From Fistulifera solaris (lineage: Eukaryota > Bacillariophyta > Bacillariophyceae > Naviculales > Stauroneidaceae), in assembly GCA_030295235.1 (NCBI GenBank), contig AP026133.1, positions 992,001 through 1,056,000 of the forward strand: 64,000 nucleotides of DNA. The letters run 5' to 3'. Of this stretch, positions 35,101 to 46,688 are shown piece by piece (position 1 is the stretch's first letter; each line of letters starts with the position of its first letter). Below the pieces are notes generated by a model. The model worked only from the letters and a program-made list of their open reading frames with translations. It made no database searches and had not been told where the DNA came from. Both the position numbers and the translations under genes were made by a program.

Positions 35101-35586
35101 CATTTATCCGAAGCTAAGATAGCCCGTGAGAGTCAAGAAGAAGAGTTGATGAGAATTATCGCTCGATCTATCCATCATGAAACCTATCCTTCGAAAGACA
35201 AAGCGGTCGATGAGCTTCGCTTAAAAAGTGAAGTCCTGTTAGCCACGAGCCGGACTGAGTGCTTACGTATCCTAGACATAGTTGCAACCAAGAAGAAAAT
35301 GTCGGGTGGCGGTTTCTTCTGGACTGTCAAAGGTAATATCCAGTCCAAGCTGGATCTTACTGATTTACCACAAGGCGCACCGGTCAGGAAGCCTGGCAAC
35401 GACCGCAAGGGGACCACTCCGATCCACGCCGCAGGAGGCGACCACACAATGAGCTCCTCTGAAAAATTGACTGATAACCAAGAGCTAGCGGACTGCAGTA
35501 CGAAGAAACGCAAGGGAAGCTCTAGTGGCAATGATGGGTCCGCGAAACTGATGGAATCTTTCGTGAAACGATCTAAAGCATCTTAA
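32171..35586 (+). CDS. CHAF1A: Chromatin assembly factor 1 large subunit (p150/CHAF1A/FAS1); one frameshift
   Basis: Histone H3-H4 chaperone acting behind replication forks. ATG 32171 opens MPTLETIEVP...; an A4 run (32237-32240) breaks the frame and one base joins it to QAKKDDRTAKH and the main 1,107-codon frame. Residues about 49-56 read QLGLTAFF, a PCNA-interacting peptide (QxxLxxFF). A long charged coiled coil of the KER type covers about 33680-34000. The diagnostic CAF-1 block KYKFFSFHEDVRPPYYGTW is near 34312-34370, followed by FLDYEYDSEGEWEEGDD and an extended acidic domain. The C-terminal region resembles the winged-helix part of other p150 subunits. About 1,138 residues. Confidence 0.94.
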
Positions 35587-35680
35587 ACAACCGGACTATT
35601 GCCATGAATAGACTTAAGAATGTGAGTTGGACACTCTATAATGCTGATCTAGCCATGCATCCTGCCATTCGATTAGCTCG

Positions 35681-36334
35681 TTATTTCATTCTATAGATAT
35701 GGGTGCCTTCCAGGCTGGTGTTCACAGGGGTCCATCCTGGAACTGAAAAAACATTCGAAACAACAAGTGACCCCGATGGCAATTCTTTTCTAATTTCTGC
35801 CCTAGCTCTTTCATGATAGGGCCCAGGCCGTACTAGAGTTTAAAAGAAGCAAGAAAATGAGAAAAATTGGTACATTGCACCATATGCAGAGAGATCAGAG
35901 CTGACTTACAACAGCCACAACATCCACTTCGCTGAGGTCCGCCGTCCAGAGATCTTGCCAATAAAACCGGGTGGATGCCCAATACTTAGGTCCGCGAACA
36001 AACCTTTGACCCTGGGAGAAAATGTAAAGAAACGGATTACTTTCGTAACCGATACTCAGTCGAAACGTTTGAGCAGCCGCAAAACTAACCGACCATCACC
36101 ACTACCAAGATCGACGAACACTTCTTTCTTTCTCCCGACGGTTTGTTGAAGTTGTCGAAACATGGCTTCTCTATGAGTTCGAAATGTTGGTAAGTAGGGA
36201 GCTCCCCGACCCCGCAAAACGGGTGGTAAACTTGCCAGCATGGCAATATTCAACACGAAGAACGCCCCCAAGCCGTAAAATACTGCTGGACTTATTCCTC
36301 CGCTCTCCGTTTTATCCCCGCCATTATCAGACAT
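35681..36334 (-). CDS. FAM173/ATPSCKMT-like lysine methyltransferase; one intron, two frameshifts
   Basis: ATG 36334 (MSDNGGDKTESGG), then a single transmembrane segment (AVFYGLGAFFVLNIAMLASL), then PPVLRGRGAPYLPT and the SAM-binding motif VFVDLGSGDGRLVLRL. One base near AAA 36063-36065 extends it to RFRLSIGYESNPFLY. The intron is 35833-35909 (77 nt). The last exon, after one base at T4 (35786-35789), reads ELPSGSLVVSNVFSVPGWTP and ends at TAA 35681. Layout and motifs (DLGSGDGR, GYExNP, late SNxFxxPGW) match the FAM173 family, whose human members trimethylate lysines of mitochondrial carriers or ATP synthase subunit c. The substrate here is unknown; mitochondrial membrane location is an inference. 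Confidence 0.8.
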
Positions 36335-37037
36335 GGAAAGCTTATTCGCACACCCGATTAGTGAAGGGTTAAGAGGCAAGCTTTAGTCTAGCCGAAAGTC
36401 AGACTGTAACATGAATGATTGGCATGAGTTGCACCGTTTGCTAAAGATTTCGGTTGCGAGATGTCTTTCGTGACTAGCTAGAAAGTAAAAGTCCGGATGA
36501 TTCGTGATTAATGCGAGGTTCGAGGAGCGATAGGGTTAGCTGTTAGCTGTTACGTGTTGAGTGCCTTTTGCACTTTGCACCTTATCGTTATCGCGTACGT
36601 AGTACATATAGTAGATACAATAGTGTACGTGTAGTGGACGTTAAATGGGCGTCAAATGACTGTTCACTTCAACAATACTATCGCTGTAAAAGCACTAATT
36701 ATGTTAAACTTACCTAATGTGATCGTAGTTCTTATTAATTGTGACTCCGGATCAACACTCGCTTAATTTTCTTTTGCCTTGCATCATCATAGTCCATGGA
36801 AGAACGGTATCCAAGAACTGTGATACAAAATGATTGCACCCACGGATCCGTGACTACATCCACTTTATTGTACTACGTATGTGATGTGGGAACTCTCACA
36901 CTTCGGCTCACATCAAACACTTCCAACTTCCAAGCAAGTGCATTGCCTGCAACTATTCTTTCTCATCGTATATCTTGCTCACCATGCTGGATCCAGCGTA
37001 GAATCTTGTCTGAAAACATCCATTTGACGAGAGAACT
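36335..37037. other. Divergent intergenic region
   Basis: About 700 nt between the methyltransferase and the hypothetical gene starting at 37038. An open frame at 36796-37041 shows no domain. GTAC-rich sequence (GTACGTAGTACATATAGTAG, about 36595-36615) is the only visible pattern. Confidence 0.4.
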
Positions 37038-37769
37038 ATGAATATGCTAAGCGCTTTGCCATTCAAAGGCGATAATTTCCAAGACGCGAACGAAAATGTG
37101 ATTTGTTGCGACAAGAAACGACGTCTAACTCGACAATTGCGATCCTCCTCTGTGACTTCTATTACAACTGCCGTAACTTGCAGCTCGTCAATTTACTCTT
37201 CTTGTAGATCACTAACAATCACATCGGTAAAGAATGAAGCTAAATGTCGAAAGCGACGAGTTTATTTTGACGAAACAATTGAAGAATATTCTCCCACACT
37301 ACATGTTCGACATGGCGACCTCCAAGAATTATGGTACACGGAAAACGATTACAAGCATTTTCGTAGCATCGCGCAGAACGAAGGCCGCGTCTATCGACAA
37401 AGCGCTGAAATTGTTCGCGACATTCAAGCCGTTTATGAAGTACGAGGAAACTTGTTGCAAGCAACCCTAGCCTCTCATGCGAGCTGCGAAGAAGACATGA
37501 CAATCGAAAAAGCTGTGCAAGCTCTGGGATCAGGAGTACGCGGTTTAGAGGTTTCTATATTGAAGCAGTTGAGCAAAGATCGAAGAGCAGTTATCAAGGG
37601 CGTTCTTGACATGCAGGCCAAGTTCCCAGGTGGAGTATCTGCTAATGAACAAACATTAGCCATCGCTGCAAAAGCTCGCTTTTTGTCCAGACGGTTTCGT
37701 CAATTTGCTTTAGTCCAAGGCAAAGCGGACGCTATTACTCTCAGTAACCCAGAGTATGGGGAGAAATAA
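37038..37769 (+). CDS. Hypothetical protein of a stramenopile-type RRVYFDETIEEY / WYTENDYKHFR family
   Basis: 243 residues, intact. The N-terminus is basic and Ser/Thr-rich. The core begins RRVYFDETIEEY and continues with ELWYTENDYKHFRSIAQNE, then VRGLEVSILKQLSKDRRAVIKGVLDMQ. I have seen this combination (a V-x-F-x-x-x-I start, a WYT-x-x-[DE]-[YF] step and an RGLE motif followed by a short helix) in many uncharacterised diatom and oomycete proteins. No enzymatic motif, signal peptide or membrane segment is visible. Function unknown; a nuclear or cytosolic location is only inferred from the basic leader. Confidence 0.7.
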   Translation: MNMLSALPFKGDNFQDANENVICCDKKRRLTRQLRSSSVTSITTAVTCSSSIYSSCRSLTITSVKNEAKCRKRRVYFDETIEEYSPTLHVRHGDLQELWYTENDYKHFRSIAQNEGRVYRQSAEIVRDIQAVYEVRGNLLQATLASHASCEEDMTIEKAVQALGSGVRGLEVSILKQLSKDRRAVIKGVLDMQAKFPGGVSANEQTLAIAAKARFLSRRFRQFALVQGKADAITLSNPEYGEK

Positions 37770-37891
37770 ATCTGCTAGCAAGTTTTGGAAACGCACTGCA
37801 GTGGGCTTGTATTAGAAAAGCTACTAGAATGCAAAGCATTCACAAATAACATTAATAGAACAATAATAATGAGGTACTAAAACATCACAAG

Positions 37892-40800
37892 CTAACCGTT
37901 GTGGTTGCTTTGAGTGCTGTTCATGGCTTTGGATTTCAAGTATCGCTTGCGGATGTACTTGCGCAAAGCGTCTCGTTCAATCGACCGCCTTTCATCGGAA
38001 ACAATAGCTTCTGGCCTACTTTGGGATGGCCCTGATTCAATGCTGCTTCCATCAAAATCATTCAACCAGTCATTAGTGTGACCAAAGTCAGCGGAGTTAG
38101 TCGACATAGATTCGATCTGTTCAAGCTTTGTGGAGGCTGTATCGTCAAATTTGGCAAACGTGTCAAAACCGTGTGGATCAAAAGAGGTCTCGAGAGGTTG
38201 GAAGGTGTCGCGATCAAAGCCGAAACCGTTGCTCCTACTCTTTGCGGGCTTCTCTTCAGACCCCTTCTCGCCTTTCTGCTTAAACTCGGCGATTTGGAGC
38301 TTTTCCTTAAGCGCTGAGCATTCTACCTTTCGATCGTGGATTTCACGTTCCAGCAAAACAATTTTTTTCTGCAAGTCTTCGTTTTTGCCTGTAACGAAGT
38401 CGACCATCTTGTTGAGTTCCACTATTCTCGCGGATAGCTCGGAATTGTTCTCGCGGTCCTTGACACGTGACTTAATCTCTTGCGCGGAGGCAAGAGCTTT
38501 CGTTGCTATTACTTTGGCGTGATCGAGCTCTTCTTCTCGCTTGCGAAGAAGTGATGCAAGATTCTCGATCTCTTCTTCACGGCTTTGGACCTCATTGATC
38601 ACCTCCTCGAGTGCATTGATTACTTCGGATCGTTCGTTGCTCGTTTTTAAAAACTTGTCTTCAAGTTCCATTTTAGCTTTCTCGACTTCCTGTAGTTTCT
38701 CTTCGATCCTCTTCTTCGTTTTTCCTGCATCGATACAGAGTGAACGCTCAATTTCTAATGATTTCTCGAGAGATGCCACCCGTTCCTTCAACCCTGCTAT
38801 GTCTGAATTCGACTCAGAAATTTTTGCAGCTTCTGAACGTCTCCTTGAGTCTTCTAATTGACTTATGGTTTTGGATTGTTCTGCGACCTGCTTTTCTAAG
38901 CAAGTGATTTCTCGTGTGTGACGATCCGTCATATCAACGATGCGCTTCTCTTTGCTTTCTACAGCTTTTTCTGCACTCTCAACTTTGAGACGAAGAGCGC
39001 GTCGATCCTTCATTGCTTCATCTAATTTCGATTGCTGATCAACTTGTACAGCCGTAAGCTCGCGTTCTTTCTCGCGTAGTCTTTCTTCAAGAAAGTCGAT
39101 CTTTTCTCGAAGCTCCTGCTTCTCTTCAAGCTGCCGGCTAAGTTTCAACTGCAGGTCTGTCACATCGTCGGAGTACTGACTGGAGGTGGCACTGATAAAG
39201 TCAGTCTTTTGGGATAGCTGTGTTATGGTTTCGTTAAGCTTCGATTGCAAAAATTCCTTTGCCTCTAATGATTCTCGCAGCTGCTTTCGCACCTCACTCA
39301 TCTCTTTGGAATGTTTTTCCGAAGAATCTCTGAAGTATTTTTCTCGCTCTTCCAACTCTTCTTCGGCGGACTGCAATTTTGTTTCAAGAATGGCTTTCGT
39401 TTTTGTGAGTTCTTCAACTTTAGTATGCAGTTCAATCGGAAACTCGTTCTCGGCTTCAAGAAGCTTCTTTCTGCAAATTCTCAAGTCCAGCTCAGTCTTC
39501 TCCAGCTTCAACTGAAATTCTTGATTTTTGTCGCTCAGTTCCTTGTTCCGTTCAATAAGCTCCACTTGTCGTTCACTCATTCCAGACTTGGAATTGAGCT
39601 CGCTTTCAAGGGCTCTGACTCTTTCTTGAAGTGCGAGCTTTGATGCAGTATGGCTTTCAACCTTGTCTTTAAATTCGTCAACGGTGGCGTTATACTTTTT
39701 CGTGGAACGATCAAGCTGCCTGACCTTTCGTTCAAGCTCACCCTCTACACGACCAAGCTGTGCCTGCAAGTCTTCTCTACCTCTAATTAAGTCCTTTAGT
39801 TGAGCCTGTAGCTTCGGGAGGCGAGTGAGCTGGTGCTCCTTTAATTCCAGATCAGCCTGTGTGTCACCCAATCGTTCTATTAAAGTCTCTTTCGCTCTAC
39901 GCTCTTCTTCTAACTTCTCTTGCAGTTCTCTCAACGTTGAAGCGAACCTTTCATTTACATCATTGACTTGCTTATCTCGTAGTTGTAGTTCCGCTGCAAG
40001 ATGGCTGTGCTCATCAGCTTTTTCGCTAATGTCATTTAAACGATCAAGAGCTTCTTCGTATTCTTTTTGGATTTTGTTGATCTCTAGCACATGCTCTACC
40101 TTTTCCTTTTCTGCCTTGTTCAGTAGTTCCTTGGTCTCAATTAGCTCTTGTTCAAGTTCTTCAAGGCGATCGACCTTCTTCATCAACTGAAGTACCTCTT
40201 CCTTCTTTTTGAGCAATTCGTCAGCCTTGCCTTCAAGATCCTGGCGCTGGATTTCGTATTTGCTATTCATATCAGTCATTTCCGACTTAAGCTTCGACAA
40301 TTCAATCTGAGAATCACTTGCGTGAGCGACGGATTGTTCACTAACAACACGGAGCTTGTCTTGCAGTTCAATGATACGATCGCGCTTCTGCTGAAGCTTT
40401 GATTCCAGCGTTTCCAGCTTGAGTTCGCTCTTTTTAACTTTTCTTGTTGTGCAAAAGCTTCACTCTCGTATTTAGCTGCTTGCTGTTCGGCTGCCTTTAG
40501 CTTTTGTTCGAACGCGGCGAGCTCGACTCGCAAAGATGAGCATATACTTTCATGATTTTGTTTTTCATCCTCGAAGACTCTCTTAAGCTGTTCGTTTGCG
40601 CTTTTTATTTCTTCCATCTCCTCTAGTTTACTATCGCTGGATCTTCTCAGCGATAACCGGGTTTCAAGCATCGCGGCCTTACTCTTTCCAGTTGTTGCTC
40701 AAGGTCAGAAATTCTAGTTTCCAGATCAATTTTCCTATCGTTCCAATCATTCTCTCGATTCTCCATATCTTTTCGAAGAGCTTCTTCAGAGGACTGCAGC

Positions 40801-43077
40801 TCGATAATTCGCTCCAATGCCTTTGCTTCGTGAGATTGAATTTGCTCCAGGTGCCACGTATCAAATTTGCGTAACTTGGCCTGGTACTTAGATTCATTGT
40901 CCGCGAGCTCCCTACTCAGATCTGCTACTTTGAGCTGATGTTTTTCCATTTCGCGACTCATGCTGCTATTAACCTCTCGAAGTCTTTCGATTTCATTCAA
41001 CTGAAGTTGTTCTTTGTGTTCCATGGCTCCGAAATCAGGTCTAGCGTCAATTTCAGTTTGCAGTTTGCGCCGATACTCTTCAGATATCCGCAAATCGGTT
41101 TCAAGCTTTATTATCGATGTCTGCAATTGCTCCTTCTCAGCCTGAAATTCAGCTTCCATTTCGAGCTGCAGCGAGTCTCGTTCGCGTATAGCGGCAGTCT
41201 CTTTCTGTCGTAATTCGAAAGCATGACGATCAGTAGCAATCTTAAGCTGTTCTTTCAAATATTCAAGCTCTTTTTTTATATTCTGTGACTTCGAGGGCGT
41301 GTGATTCCGACAATTCGCTTCTTAGACGATTTTCTTTATTGTCAAAAGTGTCCCTTAGTTCTTCGAACTTCACCTTGTAATCTGAAAATACAGCTTTCAG
41401 CTTATCGTCTTTTTCGGAAACAAGCTGCACTTGCTCATCTCGCTGCTTTGTTAGCCGTTCAACTTCCTTTTCGTACCGCTGGATCAGCTCTCCTTCCCGG
41501 TCGCGGTAATGTTGTTCCGTTTTCGCGAGTTCTTCCTTCAGACGAGAATGGGAATCTTTCTCCAAGTTTCGTTGCAACGATATAGAATCTTTCAATTCGC
41601 CTCTCAGTGCCTCAGTTTCCTGTTCTTTCTCATCGCATTCACGTCGAAGATTCTTCAGCTCGTTCGTTGTTTCCGATAGCTGCATCTCTAAAACTGATTC
41701 TCGCGCCTGAAAACTTTCCCGCTCATTCAGCATTTCGTTTTGCCATTGGCTACGCTTCTCTGCATGTTCTTTTTGTGTTTTCGCCAACAGCTGGTGGGCC
41801 TTGTCCCGTTCCTTTTGCATCTCTACTAGCTTCTGCTGCAGCGTCTCCTGCACAGTCGCCGCCCCTTCAAGACGCATCCTGTAGTCACTTACGACTCGAT
41901 GCTGCGCATGTTCTTGTTCCTGTTTTGCTAGATGGAGCTGAGCCTGTACTTGCGATAGTTGCGCCTTTAATTGCGACGACTCTGATTTAATGCGTTCGAG
42001 CTCTTCTGATGCGTCGTGCTGCTCCTGCATCGACGTACGGTAGCTTTGTATAGTGCTTTTCAAGCCCCGCTTCTCCTTCTGCAAAACCTGAATCTTTCGA
42101 ATAAGGGTCTGTGTCTCTAGCTCCAACGAAGTTCGATCAAGTCGCGATATCCTTCTGGGAGAGAGCGATATCTTTGTTTCTTCGTCGTCATAATCGTCAT
42201 CATTGTCGACCCGAGCTCCCTCGACGCGAGGTGGAGGAGGGAGTCGGCCACCTCTGGACTGAGGTGAGGGTGCACGAATGACCGTGGGAATCATAGGCAT
42301 TGAAGAGCTATGCTGAATTTCGCCATGGTTCTGCAACTGCAGTGGCGACGAAGAAGACGGAGTCCAACTGGTGTTTTTCTGATGATGATGCTGAGCATCT
42401 CTGTTGTGTCTTGGAGATGATTGGTTCATAGGACTAGGGCCCTTCTTGGGAAAGTCATCAGTCACTTCCTCGAGTTCTTGAAAGAATTTTAGATCTTCCA
42501 GCTCTTGCATGAGTCCATCAATTTTAGCCTCTGCTTGTCGCAAGCGCGCATTCTCCTGAGAACTATCTTGTGACGGGTTGGATCGTGGTGAAGAATCGCC
42601 AGGTTTTCCCTTGGAGGAGTATCCGTATATATTTCGATTCTCCTGTTGACTGCTCGCACTACTGTTCGAGTGGGGAAGCTGCAGATCACTGCCGACGTAA
42701 CTGATCGATCTCGGAAGACCAGATGGCCCCCTTGACGTCGATCGACCAGTTCCACCCGTGCTGTTCTTTTTTCGGTTCTTTCGTAGATCAATGATAGCTC
42801 TCGTCACTTCATCCGGGTCATCAATTGCAGAGTCGCTTGTTCGCACAACTTGCGTATAATCTTGAGCCCTCCCAGTAGACGCAGACCTTGCGTAAATTGT
42901 TGGAGGTAGATTATTATTGTGAGCCGGCCGCATGCTGCTCTGGGAGCGACGACCTCCCTGTGGATGAGCATGCTGAGTCGATTTGATGTTGGGTAAGCCC
43001 GGACTAGAGGGTGTGTGAATTGTTTGCGGAACTTGTCGCGGTGTCAAGGCGTTTCGTCCATTATTGTTGTACACCAT
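37892..43077 (-). CDS. Very large coiled-coil protein; three frameshifts
   Basis: Four open frames join into one ~1,730-residue protein. ATG 43077 opens MVYNNNGRNALTPRQ; residues 1-320 are Ser/Pro/Gln-rich and probably disordered. From about 42120 to 38300 the sequence is almost unbroken heptad coiled coil rich in Glu, Lys, Leu and Gln. The C-terminal ~140 residues become non-coiled (FGFDRDTFQPLETSFDPHG...), with FDDTAS and WLNDFDGSS motifs and a basic KYIRKRYLKSKA end. Breaks on the plus strand are T7 (41271-41277, two bases), CC (40677-40678, one base) and T5 (40431-40435, one base); each repair continues the heptads. Resemblance is to golgin, centrosomal or myosin-tail-like proteins in general; no specific family is recognised. 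Confidence 0.85.
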
Positions 43078-43796
43078 CTTCGATTGCAACATAAAGGTGC
43101 GCCAGCGATATCAATATTCGGATAATATCTCCAAAAGCAAGCTTTTACAAGTCAACAAGCCCCCTCGTTTTGCTGTCGGTCTACAAGAGTTTTTTCTAAT
43201 CAATTTAGTTTGTCGTGTAACAATTTGTGCCTTTCTTCTTTGCGAAATGCCAATACAAAGTAGGAGCGACGTGCGGCAAAAGAAAATCACAAAAGCGTTG
43301 TTTTGTTTCGTGAGCCACTCTGACGAAGTTGTGGTGCGCGATGCGTCTCTCTTCTCTTAAAAGTACCCAACCATGTAGCGTGCATCGCCCAAGCCTTCTT
43401 GGTGAAGATTTTTGAGCCTTAAATAGAAGGCTTGTCTCATAAGTACAACGAAGGTTATTTACAAAATGCTATAGTTCTATAATTAACAGGAGCGCGCCGG
43501 CAAAGTTTTAAGTAAGACATGGAAAAGGCGCGCCAATTGAATGACGACTGGCTCGAGACTCAAATGCCACATCCAGATCACGAATGTCCAGCGTCAATGA
43601 GTGCCGAGTGCCGAGTTTTTTTTACTGGAAAGATTTTCGCCTCAACCACAACAACAAAGCAACAAACAAACAGACATCAAACACTATCAAACGTCAAAGG
43701 ATTCAACAATTACTTTCTAACCTTGATAGATCATCGGACGCCACAAAGCGCTTTGTCGACTGTGTAACATCCGCCAAAGCTATTTTTGATATCACG
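43078..43796. other. Divergent intergenic region
   Basis: About 720 nt between the coiled-coil gene and the plastid membrane protein. The frame of the latter is open back to 43584 but its first convincing start is 43797. No other gene or structured RNA was recognised. Confidence 0.4.
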
Positions 43797-44663
43797 ATGA
43801 ATACGTCGATGTTGATTGCCGTCCTATTTCTGGCTGGATCTGCTTCATCCTTTACATGTCCCATCACCCTGTTAGTGACGGAACAACCAAAAGCCCTACA
43901 GTTTTCACTTTTCGCTCAGAAGAAAAGAAGCCAATCGGAGGGGAAAGGTTTTGGAAAATCTGGCCCATCAAAATCAGACAAGAAATCATCTGACTCTGCA
44001 CCCGCATCGGAAGACAGACCGATCGCTGCGACGAAACCATTTTTGCAAAGTGTCGAAAGCGGGAGCTCGAATGCCATCCCTGTCCTAGAAGACGACGCAT
44101 CCTTGTCACCCGATCAGCAAGCGGAACGTATTTTACGGGACAAATACGGAATGAAGACGTTGGAAGAGCAACAATTGACTCAAAAGCAAATGGAGAATAT
44201 CAATGAACAACGCCGAAAACTACAGGAAATGAAGCGAAAGGCCGAACTAAATGAGGAGATTGACTTTATCGCTATGATTCCCGGACCTGTGCAGATCGCT
44301 ATTGATCGATTCTTGAAAATCGGTTTGGGTATATCGGGTGAGTCTAGAAATGAACGATTTGATGTGTCAAGATATGCGTGAAAGAGAGCGTGTTTCTTCG
44401 TTTCATTGATCCTCCACTCATACACTATTACATTTTCACCAGGAATTCTGTTTTTAGCCGCAGGCATGGCGATTACTGTAGAGGCTTGGAGCAAAACGAC
44501 CAAGAACGAATTACCAGAGGCTTTGGATCAGTTTATTGTGGGGACGGTAGAACCGAACTTCACCACCGGCTTGCTCGTATTATTAGGCTTCTCGGTGAGT
44601 CTGGGTGTGTTTGCGGCTGCTCAGCTGGGTTCACAAGGGGCTCAGTATCGAGAAGATAATTAA
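43797..44663 (+). CDS. Plastid-targeted two-pass membrane protein, one intron
   Basis: ATG 43797 starts a signal peptide (MNTSMLIAVLFLAGSASS) followed by FTCP, a typical diatom S/A-F plastid cleavage site, then a Lys/Ser-rich transit and linker region. Exon 1 ends 44337, the intron is 44338-44442 (105 nt, gtgagt...ttcaccag), and exon 2 begins inside a Gly codon. The mature part has a coiled EEQQLTQKQMENINEQRRK region, then two transmembrane helices: LKIGLGISGILFLAAGMAITV and, after KNELPEALDQFIVGTVEPNFTT, GLLVLLGFSVSLGVFAAAQLG. About 253 residues. Function unknown; a thylakoid or envelope location is inferred. The frame is intact here. Confidence 0.8.
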
Positions 44664-44767
44664 TACTTTCATTGTTTAATTTGACACTTGGTGATGTAAT
44701 GATCAAAAATGCAATGTAATCGGAAAGCGGCGTGCGCAGTAACATAGTTCAAAACGCTCGAGCACAC

Positions 44768-45402
44768 TCAAGCGAATTCCTTGTTGTGCTTGATTTCTCG
44801 GAGCTCTACCAGCAATTGTTCGGCATCTGCAGCAGCATTGTCTACAACCTTGAAGTAAGCAACATTTCCGTCCACCACAATCATACTGAATCTCTCAGAA
44901 CGAGTTCCCAATGAGACTTTATCATACGTTCGATCAACGCCGTACGCCTTGGCGAAAATAGCTTCCGGGTCTGCGTAGAATTGAATCTTGTCAGGGTCGT
45001 TCTTCAGTGCCAACTGCCAACCATGATGCGCATAAGGATCCGATACCGCGTAGCAGATGATGTCATCACAACCAGCATCTAGCAACTCATCGGCTAGTTT
45101 CTTGTACCCTGGATAATGCTCGTTCGTACAGGTACCAGTGAACGGAGCCGGCACACCGAAAAGAGCTACTGTCTTGCCTTTGAAAAGATCTGTCAAACGA
45201 ACAGCATTATCTGAAGCCAAGTTGGATCCCTCGCTCGCGTTATTGTACCAAGGACGAGCTTTTTCGAGGTGAATGACTGAGCTTATCATACTGGTGCCGG
45301 GTGCAATGAGACTCATGGATCGGATCTGTTGTCGAAGGGAAAATTCGGAGACGAACGAGCAGGCTTTCACACCTTTTTGCAAAGTGAGTTGATGAAGAGC
45401 AT
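44768..45402 (-). CDS. Type-II (PRX5-like) peroxiredoxin; one frameshift
   Basis: Thiol peroxidase reducing H2O2 and alkyl hydroperoxides. The conserved active-site segment reads VALFGVPAPFTGTCTNEHYPGY, with the peroxidatic Cys in the FTGTCT context of type-II peroxiredoxins. It is followed by YAVSDPYAHHGW and KVSLGTRSERFSMIVVDGNV (with the conserved Arg). The protein frame lacks an ATG until MSLIAP, but ATG 45402 in the neighbouring frame (MLFINSLCKK) joins it if the T5 run on the plus strand (45374-45378) has one more base. The restored leader (SLCKKGVKACSFVSEFSLRQQIRSM) is basic and hydroxylated, suggesting mitochondrial import. About 210 residues. Confidence 0.92.
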
Positions 45403-45903
45403 TGTTAGAGAGAAGAATTTGAGCAAGGAAGAGGAGTTCCGTAGAACGTGTTAATAATAACTCGCGAGGCTACAAAGGATTGTTGATTGCCATCTCTGAT
45501 CTTTCTTGTTGTTTGTTGTTTGTTTCCTCGATCATGAGACGAAAAGTGAAGAAACGAAATCCAAACGGTCGAGTTTTGAGTCGCTTTGACGTGGCAAAGT
45601 TGAACTTGACATTTGAAATTGCGTGCTTACGCGGCATGCAGAAATTCGTCAACGTCATACTGACGTCGAGTAATTTTGGGAGCGTCATCAATCGTGTTTC
45701 AGTAACCAATGACTGAAGACAGCATAAAACTAAATAAATGTCTCTACCAAGAACTCTACGTGCCACAGTTAGTTCTCTACTTTGTAACAGACCAGTGCAG
45801 TAGAGCGAGATAAAATGTACGTGTTGTCGGAGAAGTCGCTGCTTTTTCTTTACATTGAGATTGAAAGGGCCTCAAAGATTCATCAGTGTTTGTTATGCAG
45901 GTG
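45403..45903. other. Intergenic region
   Basis: About 500 nt between the peroxiredoxin start and the 3' end of the next minus-strand gene. Overlapping frames on both strands (45480-45716 plus, 45470-45766 minus) have no recognisable features; I see no gene. Confidence 0.4.
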
Positions 45904-46491
45904 CTACGCTGCTCCGGCCCCGATGGAATGGGACCGTCGCCAGCTCCATTGGTGATGTGAAGCATGTGGATCTCTGACGGGAGGAGACTTATCCAGGTGA
46001 TTCCAGTGTGGCCAGTGGATAAAGTGGTCATGGATTTGTTGTTCTCGTTGCTGTTGATGTTGTGGAAGAGGAGTCGTCGTGACATCCGTATTTCGAGGAT
46101 GACGCATCATCATCGGCCATGCTGCTAAATGTGAGACAGGCCGACTTTGCTTTGCTTTCACCGTATTTGAGGTTGTCGTAACGGAAGAGATCTGTACGTA
46201 GAGCTCTTCTCTCATTAATGGAGTAGCGACAGAATGAGGAAAGGGGTCAACGCAAGCTGGTTGTGGATATTCTCGAACGACATTGTTCTTGTTTGCTTTT
46301 AAAGTCTTTTGGTACCACACTGCCGGTTGTGCATGCTGGAACTGTCTCTGATGGGATGGTGCGGTCCGGTGGTACGCGGAATCATAGATCGTCGGAGCCG
46401 AAGTTTCGTTTTTGTGGTTCGTCGGAACAAACTCACGGTCATTGTAATACGCCACCAGAGGAGGCTGTCGGTGGGCCTTTTGAGAAATCAT
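45904..46491 (-). CDS. Hypothetical His/Gln/Pro-rich protein
   Basis: Open frame of 195 codons from ATG 46491 (MISQKAHRQPPLVAYYND). The composition is rich in His, Gln, Pro, Arg and Asn, with runs such as HQQQREQQIHDHFIHWPHW. No family, signal peptide or membrane segment is recognised. The frame is open upstream to 46719 across palindromic DNA unlikely to be coding, so 46491 is the preferred start. It may be a genuine low-complexity protein or a chance frame. Confidence 0.45.
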   Translation of the reverse strand: MISQKAHRQPPLVAYYNDREFVPTNHKNETSAPTIYDSAYHRTAPSHQRQFQHAQPAVWYQKTLKANKNNVVREYPQPACVDPFPHSVATPLMREELYVQISSVTTTSNTVKAKQSRPVSHLAAWPMMMRHPRNTDVTTTPLPQHQQQREQQIHDHFIHWPHWNHLDKSPPVRDPHASHHQWSWRRSHSIGAGAA

Positions 46492-46660
46492 TGTTGTCTT
46501 TTTATTAAGGATAAAATCGCGTTGTTGTGTATTGTTCGTCTTCTGGTTTGTGATTGAAAGATTATGTACTTGTTTGTTTGATTGATTTGTTCTTTGACAT
46601 GACGCGTTACGAATGCGATCCGTTCTCGTTCGCATCCGCATTTTCTCGCAAAAGTACAGT

Positions 46661-46688
46661 ACCTGGTACCGGTACCGGTACCTGGTAG
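46661..46688. promoter_or_regulatory. Compound palindromic site: two TACCTGGTA copies around CCGGTACCGG
   Basis: About 170 nt upstream of the gene at 45904-46491 and 225 nt upstream of the uL13m start, in their divergent promoter region. Two TACCTGGTA units in direct orientation flank the palindrome CCGGTACCGG, giving a run of GGTACC steps. This is the densest occurrence of the TACCWGGTA motif in the window; positions are accurate to about 1 nt. Binding protein unknown. Confidence 0.4.

Noticed and set aside
36796-37041. 81-codon plus-strand frame before the hypothetical gene at 37038
   Set aside because: Overlaps the start of the better-supported gene and has no domain; probably 5' leader.
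45480-45766. Overlapping 78- and 98-codon frames on opposite strands
   Set aside because: Mutually exclusive, without features.
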